Shown in pieces: positions 34,240 through 46,674 of a stretch of DNA of 64,000 nucleotides; position 1 is the first letter of the stretch, and every line of letters starts with the position of its first letter. The notes beneath the pieces are model-generated. The model was given only the letters and a program-made list of their open reading frames with translations, searched no databases and was not told where the DNA came from. Source of the DNA: Benincasa hispida (Eukaryota > Streptophyta > Magnoliopsida > Cucurbitales > Cucurbitaceae); the NCBI RefSeq assembly GCF_009727055.1, contig NC_052350.1:21581364-21645363 (forward strand), in the 5' to 3' direction. The translations under genes and the position numbers were made by a program.

Positions 34240-37200
34240 AATTACTCATACCTTGACTTTGTTTTGTAGCTTCACCCTTCAGTTAGATGGTCTATTATTT
34301 TAAGTGGACCCAGACAATATTCTAGCTTGAACCGAGGCACAACTTTAGTCTGAAAATGAGATAATTTTTCTTCTGTCTTAACTTTCACAATTTTTATTTC
34401 AGCTTTTTCTATTTCATTTCTGATGAAATGCATTCATATATCCATATGTTTGGTTCTGTCATGAAACTGAGGGTTTTTAATTAGGCAAATAGCACTTTGA
34501 TTGTCACATTTAATGCTTATTATCTTCTGATTAAACCCAAAGTCTGATAGAAGTCCTTGTAGCCATTTAGCTTATTTGGGCAGCCTCTGTTAATGCAATA
34601 AATTCAGCCTCTATTGTAGATAAAGCTACAATGGACTTTAGAATAGATTTCCATATGATAGTATTACCTCCAAATTGGAAAATTTACCTTGTGAATGACC
34701 TTCTTTTGTCTCTATCACAAGCAAAGTTTGAGTCAAAGTAGCCCATTAGACTTAGGCTAGTTGAATCAGGGTGTCTATATAAGAGGCCCTTCTTTTGAGT
34801 GCCCACTAGGTATCTAAATACCCACTTTGTTGCCTCCCAATGTGCCTTTCCCTAGATTTCCCATATACCTACTTACTAAAGCTGGAACAGTGAGCTAAAC
34901 CAGGTCTTGTGCACACCAAGTACATTAGGCTACCTGTGGCACTTGAATAGGGAATTCTCTCCATTTACTTTCTTTTGTTATTTAGTGGATGGAGAGTCTT
35001 TGGCAGATAGTTTAAAATGTTGAGCTAAAGGGGTGCACACAGCCTTGGCATTTTCCATGTTAAACCTCTTTAATACTTTGGTTGCATAGTCTGACTGAAA
35101 TAGGAACAACTCTCCCTTATTTCTGTTTCTGTAGATTTCCATCCCTAGAATTTTCCTTGTAGCTCCTATGTCTTTCATATCAAATTCCTTGCTCATTTGA
35201 GCTTTAGTTTCATTTAATTCATCCATATTACTTCCTGCCAATAACATATCATCTACATATAGTATAAGATAGACTTCTTCCTTATTTTCACACTTCCTTA
35301 TGTAGACACAAGACTCATAGATGCTTCTTCTGAACTTTAGGCTCGATATAAACTCATCAAAACAATTATATCAACACCTTGGAAACTGTTTAAGCCCATA
35401 TAGGGACTTCTTTATCAAACAAACTAGATCTTCTGACCCATTTTTCTTGTAACTTTCAGGCTGAGACATATAGATAGTTTCTTCTAGCTTTTCATATAGG
35501 AAAGTTGTGGTCACATCTAGCTGTTTTAGCTCTAAGTTTTTGCAAGCTACAATAGCTAGGAGCACTCTTATTGAAGTATGCATCACCATAGGGGAGAAGA
35601 TATCATTGTAGTCTAGTCCTTCTTTTTTAGTGCATCCCTTAGCTACTAGTCTAGCTTTATATCTCACTCCACCTTCATCTTCCTTCCCCAACTTTTTCTT
35701 AAATAACCACTTGCATGGCACAACTTTCTATTTAGGAGGTAAAGTAGTCAAAGTCCATGTCTCATTTTTATACAAGGAGCTCATTTCATTATTCATTGCC
35801 TTCACCCACTATTTGTTTTCCTTACTGTTAACTGCTTCTTCATAGCTTTTAGGTTCATTATCATTTATGTCATCACAAAGGTTAGAAAAAGAAACATAAT
35901 CATCCTCTCTGTACCTTTGTGATGGCCTTCTTTTCTTTCTAGTTCTAACTCTTGTAAGAGTATAGTTTGTTAAGTTCTAAGGTTCAGGTTCTTAGGTTTC
36001 TATTTGGGTTTCTTTGTTGATTATGCTTTGATTAGATCTGAAATCCCACAACTTGAACCCTTTAGTTCCTTCTGGATAGCCAATGAACATACATTTCATA
36101 GCTCTACAGCCAAAAGGCTTTAAGAAAGAGAGGTTAGGAGGATGCCCTGACCATACTTCCTTAGGTGTTTTAAAATCCATAGTCGTGCAAGGACTCCTAT
36201 TCATAGTAAAACAAGTTGTAGCCACTGCTTCTGTCCAAAAAGACTCTTCCACTTTAGTTTCTGAAATCATGCATCTTACTCTCTCTAAGATAGTTCTATT
36301 CATCCTCTCAACTACTCCATTTTGTTGTGAAGTGTAGGCTACAATTCTATGCCTTGTAATTCCATTCTCAGCACAAAAACTATTGAAGTCATTGCCTAGG
36401 AATTCTAAACCATTGTCCGTCCTTAATATTTTAATTTTTTACTAGATTGATTCTCAACAATAGATTTTCCATTTTTAAAATTTGCAAATGTTTGGTCTTT
36501 GGATTTTAACAAAAACACCAAAACTTCCCTTGAGTTTATCTATTAGAGAAAGAAAATACCTTGAACCACTCCATGAAGGAATCTTTGTAGGTCTCCATAG
36601 GTCAACATATATGTAGCTTAGAATTTCAGTGGTTTTGTGAGTACCCTTCACAAACTTCTATCTCTTAGACTTCCCATAGATACAATGTTCATAGAAATTC
36701 AGCCTCATCAACCCCTGTTTCTGTAGCTCTTGAATTCTCCTCTCACTTATATGTGAGAGTCTTCTATGCCACAAATCAATCTCACCCTCTTCAAGCTTCT
36801 GTGTTACAAGTGTTTGAGCTAGTAATGAAACATTTCTCACAAAGTACAACCCATTAGACTTCACCCCATTAAATATAGGTCTTCCATCCTTTGAAATCTC
36901 TAGGCTTTCATTCTTCCCAATAAACATGCAGCCTTGGTCATCAAGCATTCCCATAGAAATTAGATTCCGCCTAAGCTGTGGAACATGCCTTACTTCTTTA
37001 AGGAGTATGTCTCTATTGTCTTGGAGTTTAAACACTATTGAGCCTATTCCAACCACTTTACAGTCATGATTGTCTCCCATAAAAACGGATCCACAATCCT
37101 ATGATTTATAAGAGATAAACCATGCCTTTGATGATGTCATGTGATAGGTACAACCTAAGTCTAACACACAGTCTTCTTTAGATTCATGGCCATTTGCTCT

Positions 37201-37486
37201 TTCCTAAGTGGTCACATGAATTTTTGTGAATTCAAGTCTATCCTCCTATATAGAAACATCTCCTCTCCCATGTTCCTTTGGCCTTTTGAAATCCTTTCTG
37301 TATGGTTTCTTATTTCTGTCAGGACAATCTCTTTTGAAATGTCCTTCTTTATGGCACAAGAAACATCTCATAATAGATTTATCCCTCTATGCACGATTAC
37401 CTTTCTGAAAGTTAGAGTTCCCTTTTCTCGAGAAAGATTTTCCTTTCGTAAACAGTGATTTAGCATCACCACTACCCCTAGGACAA
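34240..37486 (-). pseudogene. Tork-like copia gag-pol
   Basis: From the 5' side: gag end with an intact knuckle CFLCHKEGHFKRDC near 37350; protease-region sequence with GSIVFKLQDNRD and LRRNLISMGML; GAG-pre-integrase LWHRRLSHISERR near 36770; integrase C-terminal half with SFWTEAVATTCFTMNRSP, GCRAMKCMFIGYPEG (36080-36230); reverse transcriptase with [47 protein letters not shown] and an intact LYVDDMLLAGS near 35240; KSLYGLKQ; then SDYATKVLKRFNM, and RNase H in broken frames with EAEFIALTEAAQ near 34590. Several stops interrupt it, but long stretches remain open, so it is younger than C2. Confidence 0.82.
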
Positions 37487-37494
37487 GTGGAGAT

Positions 37495-39335
37495 TGTTGG
37501 GGTTGATATCCCAAACTCTCGTTGGGTCCTGTAGTTTGTAAACACTGTATTGAACAAACGCTTGTGATGTAATAATATGAGATATTTTCTTCACTGTTGT
37601 CTATGAAATATGAGATGTTTTATTTGCTTTACCATAAACCAATGAACTAAGATCCCTGGTTGTTGTTGTAACTTAAGTAGGTATGTGGAGAGATACAAGT
37701 GGATCATGCCTTAAGTGATAACCAAAATGGTCTGTAGTATATGAATATAGAAGGGAAACCTTATCCTGGTGACACTACGGATGCGACTCGCTTTGTAGAT
37801 TGTTACAAGTTAGGGTTGGCAACGGGGTAGGGCGGGGTGGCGTCCCCCATCCTCGACCCTGTGTGGGAAATTCCCCCCATCCTCGCCTCTGTCCCCGCCA
37901 TTTGAATGGGGGACGGGGGTGGGGATTCCCTGTCGGGACCCATTCCTCATTTCCCCATAGGAATTCCCCTACTAATTCCCCGCGAAAATTTCTCATTTTT
38001 TTTATTAATTAAAATGGGTTTGGCTTCTTGGGTTTAGAGTTAGAATTTGGATATTTAATATTAGGCTCCAATCGAACACTATACATTATAAATATATATA
38101 TAAATAAATTATTTTATATATTATAAATATATATTTATAAAAAATTATTAAACTATATCAAAAATCGAGATCGAGAGGATTAATCGAGGTCGGGTCAGGG
38201 CGGTACCCCATCCCGACCCACGAGGATTTTGCCAACCCTATTACAAGTGTTTAACATGCTACAGATGGTCTGAATCCTGATCATTCATGTGGAGACATGC
38301 GAGCGGGGGCGTCCTATACAAAGGAGTTTGTATAAGATCGAACCACGAAGTGTATTAGTCTCTTTTTAAACTCGTTTCAGATAGAGACTTCACTTCACTA
38401 GGATGGACCATATGTAACATGACCTTAATCTTGAATGAGTTGGTACTCCTGCCTTTGAGAGTGGTCCTTTGATTTGTATGGGTGCGAGTGGCCAGATTGT
38501 GGACTCAAACCTACCACTTTGGTGATTCATCTGATTGAGGAGCTGGGAACTCAACTACACAAGATGGAATTCACTCCTTCCCAAAGCAGGGGTAAGTAGA
38601 TAGATTATTTCCTTAAGGCGTTGATCCCGGGGATTGAATGATGTGGTGTCACACACCTTCTCATGGGTCGAGAGGTGTCCACTCATAGTAGGACTATGAG
38701 ATATTGTTCATTAGATGGATCAGTGGTACTTAAGAAGTTAGATGTAACTAGAGGGACAAAACGATAAATTGACCCAGCTGTACTTATGAGCATCTATGAA
38801 GGGTTATTGTACTATTGATTGGTTATATCCGATGAACACAAAAATATATCTGTAGTGAAAAGAATGCAGCTATCGGTCTTTAGTGGAGTGCCCAGCAGTT
38901 AACGGATGGTGGATCTCGTGGCTAAAGAGTTTAGTCAGTTATCCACGTACCGTTGGAACTCCAAGCTATAGGTCTATAAGGTCCCCTTGGTAACTCAATG
39001 GATTCAAGTTGAGAATCAGTTTTTGATTTAGTTTGAAGTGTTCAAATTGACAAGAGGGAGTTTGATTATATATGATATGATTAAATTGATCAATTATATA
39101 TGATATAGTTGACATGATGTATGAGATACATTAATTGGAGGAAAATGATATAAATATAATTTATATCTAGTAAAGGAGAAAAGTACTATGGTTTAAATGT
39201 TGCATATGATGTGATATTAAAACTATAGGTTATAAATATAATATGATAAGTTATTATATTTATTTATAATTAAACAATTATAAGATAATTTTTGGTGGTT
39301 TTCTCCATAACCATGCATGAAAGCTAGTTTGCGTC
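37495..39335 (+). repeat. LTR of C3, 3' truncated
   Basis: It starts TGTTGGGGTTGATATCC and is preceded by the polypurine tract AGGACAAGTGGAGA, so by position it was once a 3' LTR or is a recombinant. It carries the hAT element 37811-38240 and ends near CTCCATAACC before pol. Confidence 0.75.
37811..38240. mobile_element. hAT-type non-autonomous element (430 bp)
   Basis: The ends are TAGGGTTGGCAA and TTTTGCCAACCCTA, nearly perfect terminal inverted repeats. Perfect TTACAAGT 8-bp duplications flank it (37803-37810 and 38241-38248). It is GC-rich with GGGGACGGG and GGGGATTCCC motifs. It has no transposase. The truncated block at 7573-7730 is a relative. Confidence 0.92.
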
Positions 39336-41576
39336 ACTTCTCCATAACCTTTGGAGTTGTGGAACGGGCATAAAGCTAGTTTGCATCATTTCCATATATG
39401 GGGTTACCCAGCACATATGCTCGAGACTAATCCAAAGAAATTGGAACCACATTCGAGGTTGTGCCTCTTTGTAGGCTACCCCAAAGATACACGAAGGGGT
39501 TACTTTTATGATCCTACGGAAAACAGAGTGTGTCTATGAATGCAACCTTCCTAGAGGAGGATCATATGAGGGAGCACAATCCACATAGAAAGATCGTGTT
39601 GTGTGAACTTTCCAACGAAACTACTAAAACTTTAACAAGAGTTGTAGAAGAGTCTACTCCATCAGCAAGCGTTGTTGATGACAGTTCATTTGGTAGGTCA
39701 GTTCTACCTAGGGGTGTTCAAAAAACCCAATAACCCTACTAATCTGGACTACCCAACCCTAACCGTAAAGGTTGGGTTGGGTTAGAAATTATTAAAAATT
39801 TAAAATTTGGGTCGAGTCTCGGGTTATTCACTTTCAGTGTCAGGTTGACCCGACCCGACCCGACCTATAACAAAAACAAAAAAGGCAGCCTCATCCTTTC
39901 ACTTTGCGCATCTGGTCCCTCATGAAGGAAAGGAGGAAAATTCGCCAGTCGCTCTCACCCTTGGTCCCTCGTGAGTCGCGATCGTCAATCGCATCCGCCA
40001 CATTCTAATAAAGAAACCCAACGAAAAGAAAACCCTCACCCTTTCACATCTGTTGCAGTCCATGAAAACCCTCATCCTTTTGCATCTGTCGCAGTCCGAC
40101 AAAGAAACCCAACGAAAACCCTCACCCTCGCCCTCGGTCCCTCCTGTCGTCCATCATGCTCGTCTCTCCAAACGAAAACCCTCGCCCTCTCGTAGATCTA
40201 GCCTCACAAAATTTTGGGTTGGGTTGGGTTGGGTTGACCTTTCAAAAATGAACCGATATAGTTCATTATTAGCCAACTCGAATTTTTGGGTTGGTCCTCA
40301 AAATTCTTCCAACTCGGACTATATACACCCCTAGTTCTACCTCAAGAGTTGAAGGAACCTTGACGTAGTGGAAGAGTTGCGAACCCACCTGTTTGCTATA
40401 TGGGATTCCCCAAAATCCTGGCTATGGTAGCTGATGGCGAGCTTAAGGATCCGTTGTCTTATCAGAAGGAAATGGAGGATGTTGATCGAGATGAATGGGT
40501 CAAAGCCATGGATCTCGAGATGATGTTAAATACTACTGCGATCAAATCGTACGGGTTTGACAAAAACGTCGATGAGCCTTGTGTCTACAAGAAAATCATC
40601 AATGGTTCAGTAGTTTTTCTAGTGTTGTATGTAGACAATATCCTACTCATTGGGAATGATGTAGGTCTACTGACATCAATTAAGAACTGGCTAGTGGTCT
40701 AATTCCAAATGAAAGATTTAGGAGAGGCTCGGTTTGTTCTTGGAATTCTGATCTTTAAGGATTGGAAGAACAAAGTGCTAGCACCGTCTCAGGCATCGTA
40801 CATTGATAAGATGTTGCTCAAGTACTCGATGCAGAACTTCAAAAGGGGCCTACTGCCTTTCAAGCATAGAGTTACACTATCTAAGGAAATGTGTCCTCAA
40901 AAACCTCAAGAGGTTGAGGAGATGAGATGGATCCCCTATGCATCTTTCGTTGGCAGTTTGATGTATATGATGCTCTGTACTAGACTAAACATGTGCTACG
41001 TTGTGGGGATTGTCAGTAGGTATCAGTCTAATCTAGGACAAGATCACTAGACCGCAGTTAAGAACATCCTCAAGTATCTTCGAAGAACGATCGATTACAT
41101 GCTCGTGTATGGAACTAAAGATTTGATCCTTACTAGATACACGAATTCTGACTTTCAGACTGATAAGGATTCTCGAAAATCTACTTCAGGGTCAGTTTTC
41201 ACTCTTAATGGAGGAGCTGTAATATGGTGAAACACTAAGCAAGAGTGCATTGCCGACTTCACGATGGAGGCCGAGTATGTAGCAGCTTGTGAAGCTGCTA
41301 AGGAGGCCGTTTGGCTCAGGAAGTTCCTGACTGATCTGGAAGTTGTTCCAGACATGTATAGGCCTATCACCCTCTATTGTGACGATAGTGGTACTGTGGC
41401 AAACTTCAGGGAGCCCAAGAGTCACAAGCGCGACAAACATATAGAGTGAAAGTATCATCTCATATTCGAGATAGTGCATCTAGGGGACGTGGTAGTCACG
41501 AAGATCGCTTTGGAGCACAACATTGCTGACCTGTTTATGAAGGCTCTACAGCTACAGTTTTTTAGGGTCACCTTCT
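39336..41576 (+). pseudogene. copia pol fragment (C3)
   Basis: Starts in the integrase C-terminus with LWNGHKASLHHFHIWG and VGYPKDTRRGYFYD, then NATFLEEDHMREHNP. After the hAT insertion, reverse transcriptase begins DPLSYQKEMEDVDRDEWV. An in-frame deletion of roughly 400 bp joins DLEMM to TAIKSYGFDKNVDEPC, removing the fingers and the first catalytic Asp block. The remaining active-site motif is YVDNILLIG, with Asp changed to Asn. RNase H is well kept (WIPYASFVGSLMYMMLCTR, MEAEYVAACEAAKEAVWL, DDSGTVANFREPKS). It ends near KALQLQFFRVTF. Confidence 0.85.
39709..40333. mobile_element. hAT-type non-autonomous element (625 bp)
   Basis: The ends TAGGGGTGTTC and ATACACCCCTA form the inverted repeats; perfect GTTCTACC 8-bp duplications flank it (39701-39708 and 40334-40341). 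Subterminal CCCAACCC and GGGTTGGG arrays and a central CCCTCGCCCTC/CCCTCACCC stretch are present. It interrupts C3 pol in the linker after the integrase and is the same family as 15025-15598. Confidence 0.92.
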
Positions 41577-41711
41577 AAGCATGGGTCTATGGGACTGGCC
41601 GCGGTTGGACTAGGGCAAGTGGGAGATTTTGTACTAGTTCTTAGTGCCCTAGTTTATTGTTTTGTACTAGTTATTTTGTACATCCCACACGCTTTAGGAC
41701 AAGTGGGAGAT

Positions 41712-42640
41712 TGTTGGAGTTGATGTCCTAAACTCTCGTCGGGTTCTGTAGTTTGTAAACACTTTATTGAACAAACGCTTGTGATGTAATAATATGAGAT
41801 ATTTTCTTCACTGTTGTCTATAAAACATGAGATGTTTTATTTGCTTTAATACTAACCAATAAACTAAGATCTCTAGTTATCGATGTAACTTAAGCATGTA
41901 TGTGTAGACATACAAGTGGATCATGCCTTAAATGATAACCAAAATGGTCTGTAGTATATGGATATAGGAGGGAAATCTTATCCTGGTGACACTACTGATG
42001 CGGCCCGCTTTGTAGATTGTTACAAGTGTTGTGACATGCTACAGATGATTTTATCCTGATCATTCATGTGGAGACATGAGAACGGGGGCGTCCTCTACAA
42101 AGGAGTTTGTATAAGACCAGACCATGAAGTGTATTAGTCTCGTTCTATAACGCCGTTCATGATAGAGACTTCATTTCACTAGAATGACCATAGGTAACAT
42201 GACCTCAATCTTGAGTGAGTTGGGAATTTCTTCTTTTGAGGGTGGTCATTTGATTTGCATGGGTGCGAGTGTCCAGATTGTGGATTCAAACCTACCACTT
42301 TAGGGATTCGTCTGATTGAGGAGCTGGGAACTTAACTACACAAGATGGAATTCACTCTATACCGAAGCAAGGGTAAGTAGAAGATTATTTCCTTAAAGGC
42401 TGATTTCGGGGATTGAATGATGTGGTGTCACACACCTTCTCATGGGTCGAAAGGTGTCCACTCATAGTAGGACTATGATATATTGTTCATTAGAGGGATC
42501 AGTGGTACTTAAGGAGTTAGATGTAACTATAGGGACAAAACAGTAAATTGGCCCCGTTGTACTTACAAGCATTTGTGAAGGGTTATCGTACTATTGATTG
42601 GTTATATCCAATGGACACAGAAATATATCTTTAGTGAAAA
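41712..42640 (+). repeat. 3' LTR of C3, truncated
   Basis: It starts TGTTGGAGTTGATGTCC after the tract AGGACAAGTGGGAGAT. It is close to the LTR at 37495 (TGTTGGGGTTGATATCC). It stops after GAAATATATCTTTAGTG, where the sequence turns into an opposite-strand LTR. Confidence 0.8.
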
Positions 42641-43420
42641 TCTAACTCCTTAAGTATCACTCCCTTTAATGAACAATTAGGCATAGTCCAACTATGACTA
42701 CACCCATCTCTGGCTAGTGAAAGGATGAGGTGCCTCATTATTCAAAACCCAGAATCAGCCTTTAGGGGAGCAATTTATTTGTTGACACTTACAATGGGAA
42801 TGAGTGAATTCCTTCTTGTGTAGCTATATTTCCAGCTCCTCACTCGGACGAATCCCCAAAATGGTAGGCATATTGAGTCGATAAAGTAGCCACTCTCACC
42901 CATGCAGATCAAATGACCGCCTTCATGGACAGGAGTTCACAACTCATTCAGGATTAAGGTCAAGTCACCTATGGTTATCCTAGTGAAATGTAAGTCTCTT
43001 CAAGTAACGACGTTATAAAGAGAGACTAATCATTTTGTAGTCTAGTCTTATACAAACTCTTTGTGTAGGATACCTTCACTCACATGTCTCCACATGAATG
43101 ATCTGGATCAGTTCATTTGTAACACTTTACAATAATTGTAACAATTAAAAAGTGGGTCATATTCGTAGTGTCACCAGGATAAGGTATCCAGCCTTATCCA
43201 TCTATTACATACCTTTTAGGTTATCACTTAAACATGATCCATTTGTATGTTACCATATACATGTTTAAGCTATATTAATAACCTATGATCTTAGTTTATT
43301 GGTTTTGGGTTAATGCAAACTAAATGTCTAATAAAATAACACTTTATTAAATAAATAATTCGTTTGTATAAATGATTTACAGACTATGAAACCACGAGAT
43401 TTAGAACATCAACCCCAACA
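42641..43420 (-). repeat. 3' LTR of C4, truncated
   Basis: On the minus strand it starts TGTTGGGGTTGATGTTC at 43420, preceded by the polypurine tract of C4. It is joined head-on to the plus-strand C3 LTR, so the two LTR starts face away from a shared internal breakpoint. Confidence 0.8.
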
Positions 43421-44761
43421 ATCTCCCACTTGTCCTAAAGCTAGTGGAGGTATACAAATACATAGAATCAATAGAGTACAACACATAAAACAATAAACTA
43501 GGGCATAGATTATATGCCCAGTAACATCTCCCACTTGCCTTAGACTAGATGATGCACGTCTCGTAGACCCAGATTCTCCAGGTGACCCTCAAACACTTTA
43601 GCCATGAGGGCCTTTGTAAATGGATCAGTAACATCGTGCTCTGAAGTGATCTTAGTGACGATCGCATGTCCTCGATGTAAAATCTCCCGGATGAGATGAT
43701 ATTTACACACAATGTGCTTCCCTCTCTTGTGGCTCCTAGGTTTCCTGGAGTTTGTCTCAACACCACTATTATCAAAATGAAGAGTGATGGGCTTGGACAT
43801 ATTAGGAACAACTTCCAGATTTGTCAAAATCTTTTTGAGCCATATAGCCTCCTTAGCAGCTTCACAAGTCGCTACATACTCTGTCTCCATGGTAAAGTCA
43901 GCAATGCAACCTTGCTTTGTGCTTCTCCATACTACTGTTCCTCCATTAAGAGTGAACATTGATCCTAATGTGGATTTCCTGAAATCCCGATAATCTGAAA
44001 ATCAGAGTCAATGTATCCTATAAGGATCAAATCCTTAGCGCTCCATACAAAAGCATGTAGTCTCTTGTTCTTCGAAGATACTTGAGGATGGTTTTAACTG
44101 TTATCCAATGATCTAATCCTAGATTAGACTGATGTTCACTGACATTTCCTACTGTATAACAAATGTTAGGTCTAATACATAACATTGCATACATCAGGCT
44201 ACCAATAGCCGACACATTGGGGTTTCGTCTCATTTCCTAAACTTCTTTAGGTATATTAGGACACTGTTACTTAGACAATACAACTCCATGCCTGAAAGGT
44301 AATAAACTCCTCTTGAAATTGTGCATCGAATATTTCACAGGCATCTTGTCAATATACGATGTCTGAGATAAGGCTAGCATTTTGTTCTTATGATCCCTGA
44401 TGATCTGGATCCCTAGAACAAATTGCGCCTCTCCCAAATCTTTCATTTGGTATTGGGCTACTAATCACTTTTTAATATTTGTCAATTAACCTATGCTATT
44501 CCCAATGAGTAGGATACCATCCACATATAACACTAAGAAAGCTCTTAAACTGTTGATGATTTTCTTGTGGACACAAGGCTCATTAACATTTTGGTCAATC
44601 GCAATATCAAATCTTATATTCCAAGATCGAGATACTTTTTTCAATCCATAAATGGATCGATAAAGCTTGTAGATCATTTGCTCTTGACCTTGTTTGATGA
44701 ATCCCTCTAGTTGTTGCATATAGATGGCCTCTTTAAGATTACCATTCAGAAAGACAGTCTT
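43421..44761 (-). pseudogene. copia reverse transcriptase-RNase H (C4, 3' part)
   Basis: Minus-strand pol from TVFLNGNLKEAIYMQQ (44760) through RSIYGLKKVSRSWNIRF, the active-site motif YVDGILLIG (second Asp changed to Gly, about 44515), YQMKDLGEAQFVLGIQI, SLMYAMLCIRPNI, to RNase H (METEYVATCEAAKEAIWL, DNSGVETNSRKPRS) and the terminal DPFTKALMAKVFEGHLENLG. The tract before the LTR reads as GGACAAGTGGGAGAT on the minus strand. Its 5' part lies at 50424-51270, separated by C5. Confidence 0.83.
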
Positions 44762-46661
44762 TGTTGAGATTGGTGTCCTAAATCTCTCTTGTATTCTCAT
44801 AGTTTGTAAACTCTGTATAAAAAAAAATTGTTATTATTAAAATAATTGTTATTTTATGAGCATGCACTCAATCCAAAAAACAAAGATCCTAGGTTATTGT
44901 ATGTAATTTAAACATATATGTAGAGACATACAAGTGAATCATGTTTAAATGATAACTTAAATGGTCTGTAGTAGATGGATAAGATTGGGTACCTTATCCT
45001 GGTGACACTATGAATATGGTCTACTTTGTAGTTGTTACAAAGTGTTGTAAAGTACTACAAATGATCTGATCCTGATCATTCATGTAGAGATATGTGAGTT
45101 GGGGTATCCTATACAAATAGTTTGTATAAGATTGTATCACGAAATGAATAGTCTCATTATATAACGCCGTTAATATTATCGACTTATGTTTCACCAGGAT
45201 GACCATATGTGACATGACATGAATCCTTAGTGAGTTGTGATTCCTATCTATGAAGCTAGTCCTTTGATTTGCATGGGTGAGAGTGGCCAATTGACTGACT
45301 CAATATGCCTACCATTTTAGAGATTCATTTGATTGGGGAGCTGAGAACACAGCTACACAAGATGGAATTCACTCCTTTCCTAATGCCGGGATAAGTAGAT
45401 AAATTGCTCCCTTAAAGGCTGATTCTAAGGCTTGAACAATGTGGCATCACACCCTCTTTTGGCCCGAGGGGGGTTTGTTCAGAGTTAGACTATGACTTAT
45501 TGTTCATTATAGGGATCAGTGGTACTTAAGGAGTTAGATGTAACTACAAAGGCAAAACAATAATTTTGGCCCAGTTGTACTTACGAGCAATTTGTAGAAG
45601 GTCATTGCATCGTTAACTGGATATATCCAATGGACACAGAAATATATCTGTAGTGCGAAAAGTGCAGTTGTTGGTCTTTATTGGAGTGATGAACAGCTGA
45701 TGGATGTTGAATAATTTGAATTAATTATCCAAGTACCATTAAAGCTTCAATTTATAAGTCCATAAGGTCCCCTCTGTAACTCAACATGGATAATTGAGAA
45801 TTAATTTTGAATTAATTTGAATTTTTTAAATTAATTGAGAGAATTAATTATATATGATATAATTAATTCAAATCAATTCTATGTGATATAATTAATACAA
45901 TGTGTTTGATACATTATAATATAAAGTTTATTTTGAGAGGAATTAAATATTTGAATATGATTCAAATACTAATTATATGGATGAGATTCATATAATTATT
46001 TTTTAATATGAATTTGATTTGTATTAAATGTCATAAATGTTGAGAGAATCCAAACTATAGGTTATATTATATTTGATACAATATAAAAACTATAAGTCAT
46101 ATGTTATATTAGATATAACATATGGTATAATATATATTATATAATAAAGTGATTATTATATAATTATATATTTTTAATTAAATTAAAATAGTTTTACTTT
46201 AATTTAAATTTAATAAAAGGAGGGAATTATAACTCCATCCCTTGGTTTTCTCTCTAATCACATATGTGGGAATGAGAGATTACAGGAAATCTTCTTCTTC
46301 CTCTTACTTCTAATGCAAAGAAGGTCTGTTGGTTACTCTCTTGGTTTGATCTCCCAAAAATCTCAATTCATCTCCTCGCCCTCTCCCAAAAATCAATAGA
46401 GAAGCTCACAACTCTCTTTGTAATTCTCACCCCTAAGAAGAATAAGGAGGTTTATTTGTGGTGATTGGAAGGAGAAGGTTCATGAGGATTCAATTCTTTA
46501 AGGGTAAGTATGACTAACCCTATTTTCCTTTACTGTTTATTTATAAAGCATGCTATGAAATCTCTGTGATATGCATAATTTAGTTCACTGTATTTTAATT
46601 CTTTGTGAAATTGAAATTGGAACACGATCTACGCTTCCGCATTGGACCTCACAGTCCTTCA
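44762..46661 (+). repeat. 5' LTR of C5
   Basis: It starts TGTTGAGATTGGTGTCC and ends ACAGTCCTTCA, 1900 bp. It is the only nearly complete and uninterrupted plus-strand copy of this LTR family here. Confidence 0.88.
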
Positions 46662-46663
46662 AT

Positions 46664-46674
46664 TGGTTCAGAGC
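46664..46674 (+). promoter_or_regulatory. primer-binding site (C5)
   Basis: TGGTTCAGAGC, the iMet site TGGTATCAGAGC with one base lost. Two bases follow the LTR end. Confidence 0.8.

Larger units (their letters stand above)
33640..37486 (-). mobile_element. Tork/Tnt1-like copia element, 5' truncated
   Basis: Read on the minus strand: gag zinc knuckle, protease, integrase, reverse transcriptase, RNase H, polypurine tract and 3' LTR. The gag N-terminus and 5' LTR are missing: at 37478-37494 the sequence passes into the polypurine tract and LTR of C3. The protein sequence clearly differs from the other copia elements here. Confidence 0.8.
37478..42640 (+). mobile_element. copia deletion derivative C3
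   Basis: Order: a scrap of polypurine tract, a 3'-truncated LTR (37495-39335), a pol fragment starting in late integrase, polypurine tract, and an LTR cut at 42640. Primer-binding site, leader, gag, protease and most of integrase are missing. At the LTR-pol junction a phrase AAAGCTAGTTTGCGTCA (39319) repeats the pol phrase at 39372, as template-switch repair could produce. Two hAT elements lie inside. Confidence 0.75.

Noticed and set aside
37186..37458. 90-codon plus-strand frame
   Set aside because: Antisense shadow of the Tork-like gag zinc-knuckle region.
39900..40200. Ser/Pro/Arg-rich frames suggesting a captured host exon
   Set aside because: They lie in the repetitive core of a hAT element and no domain is recognisable; capture is left as a hypothesis only.
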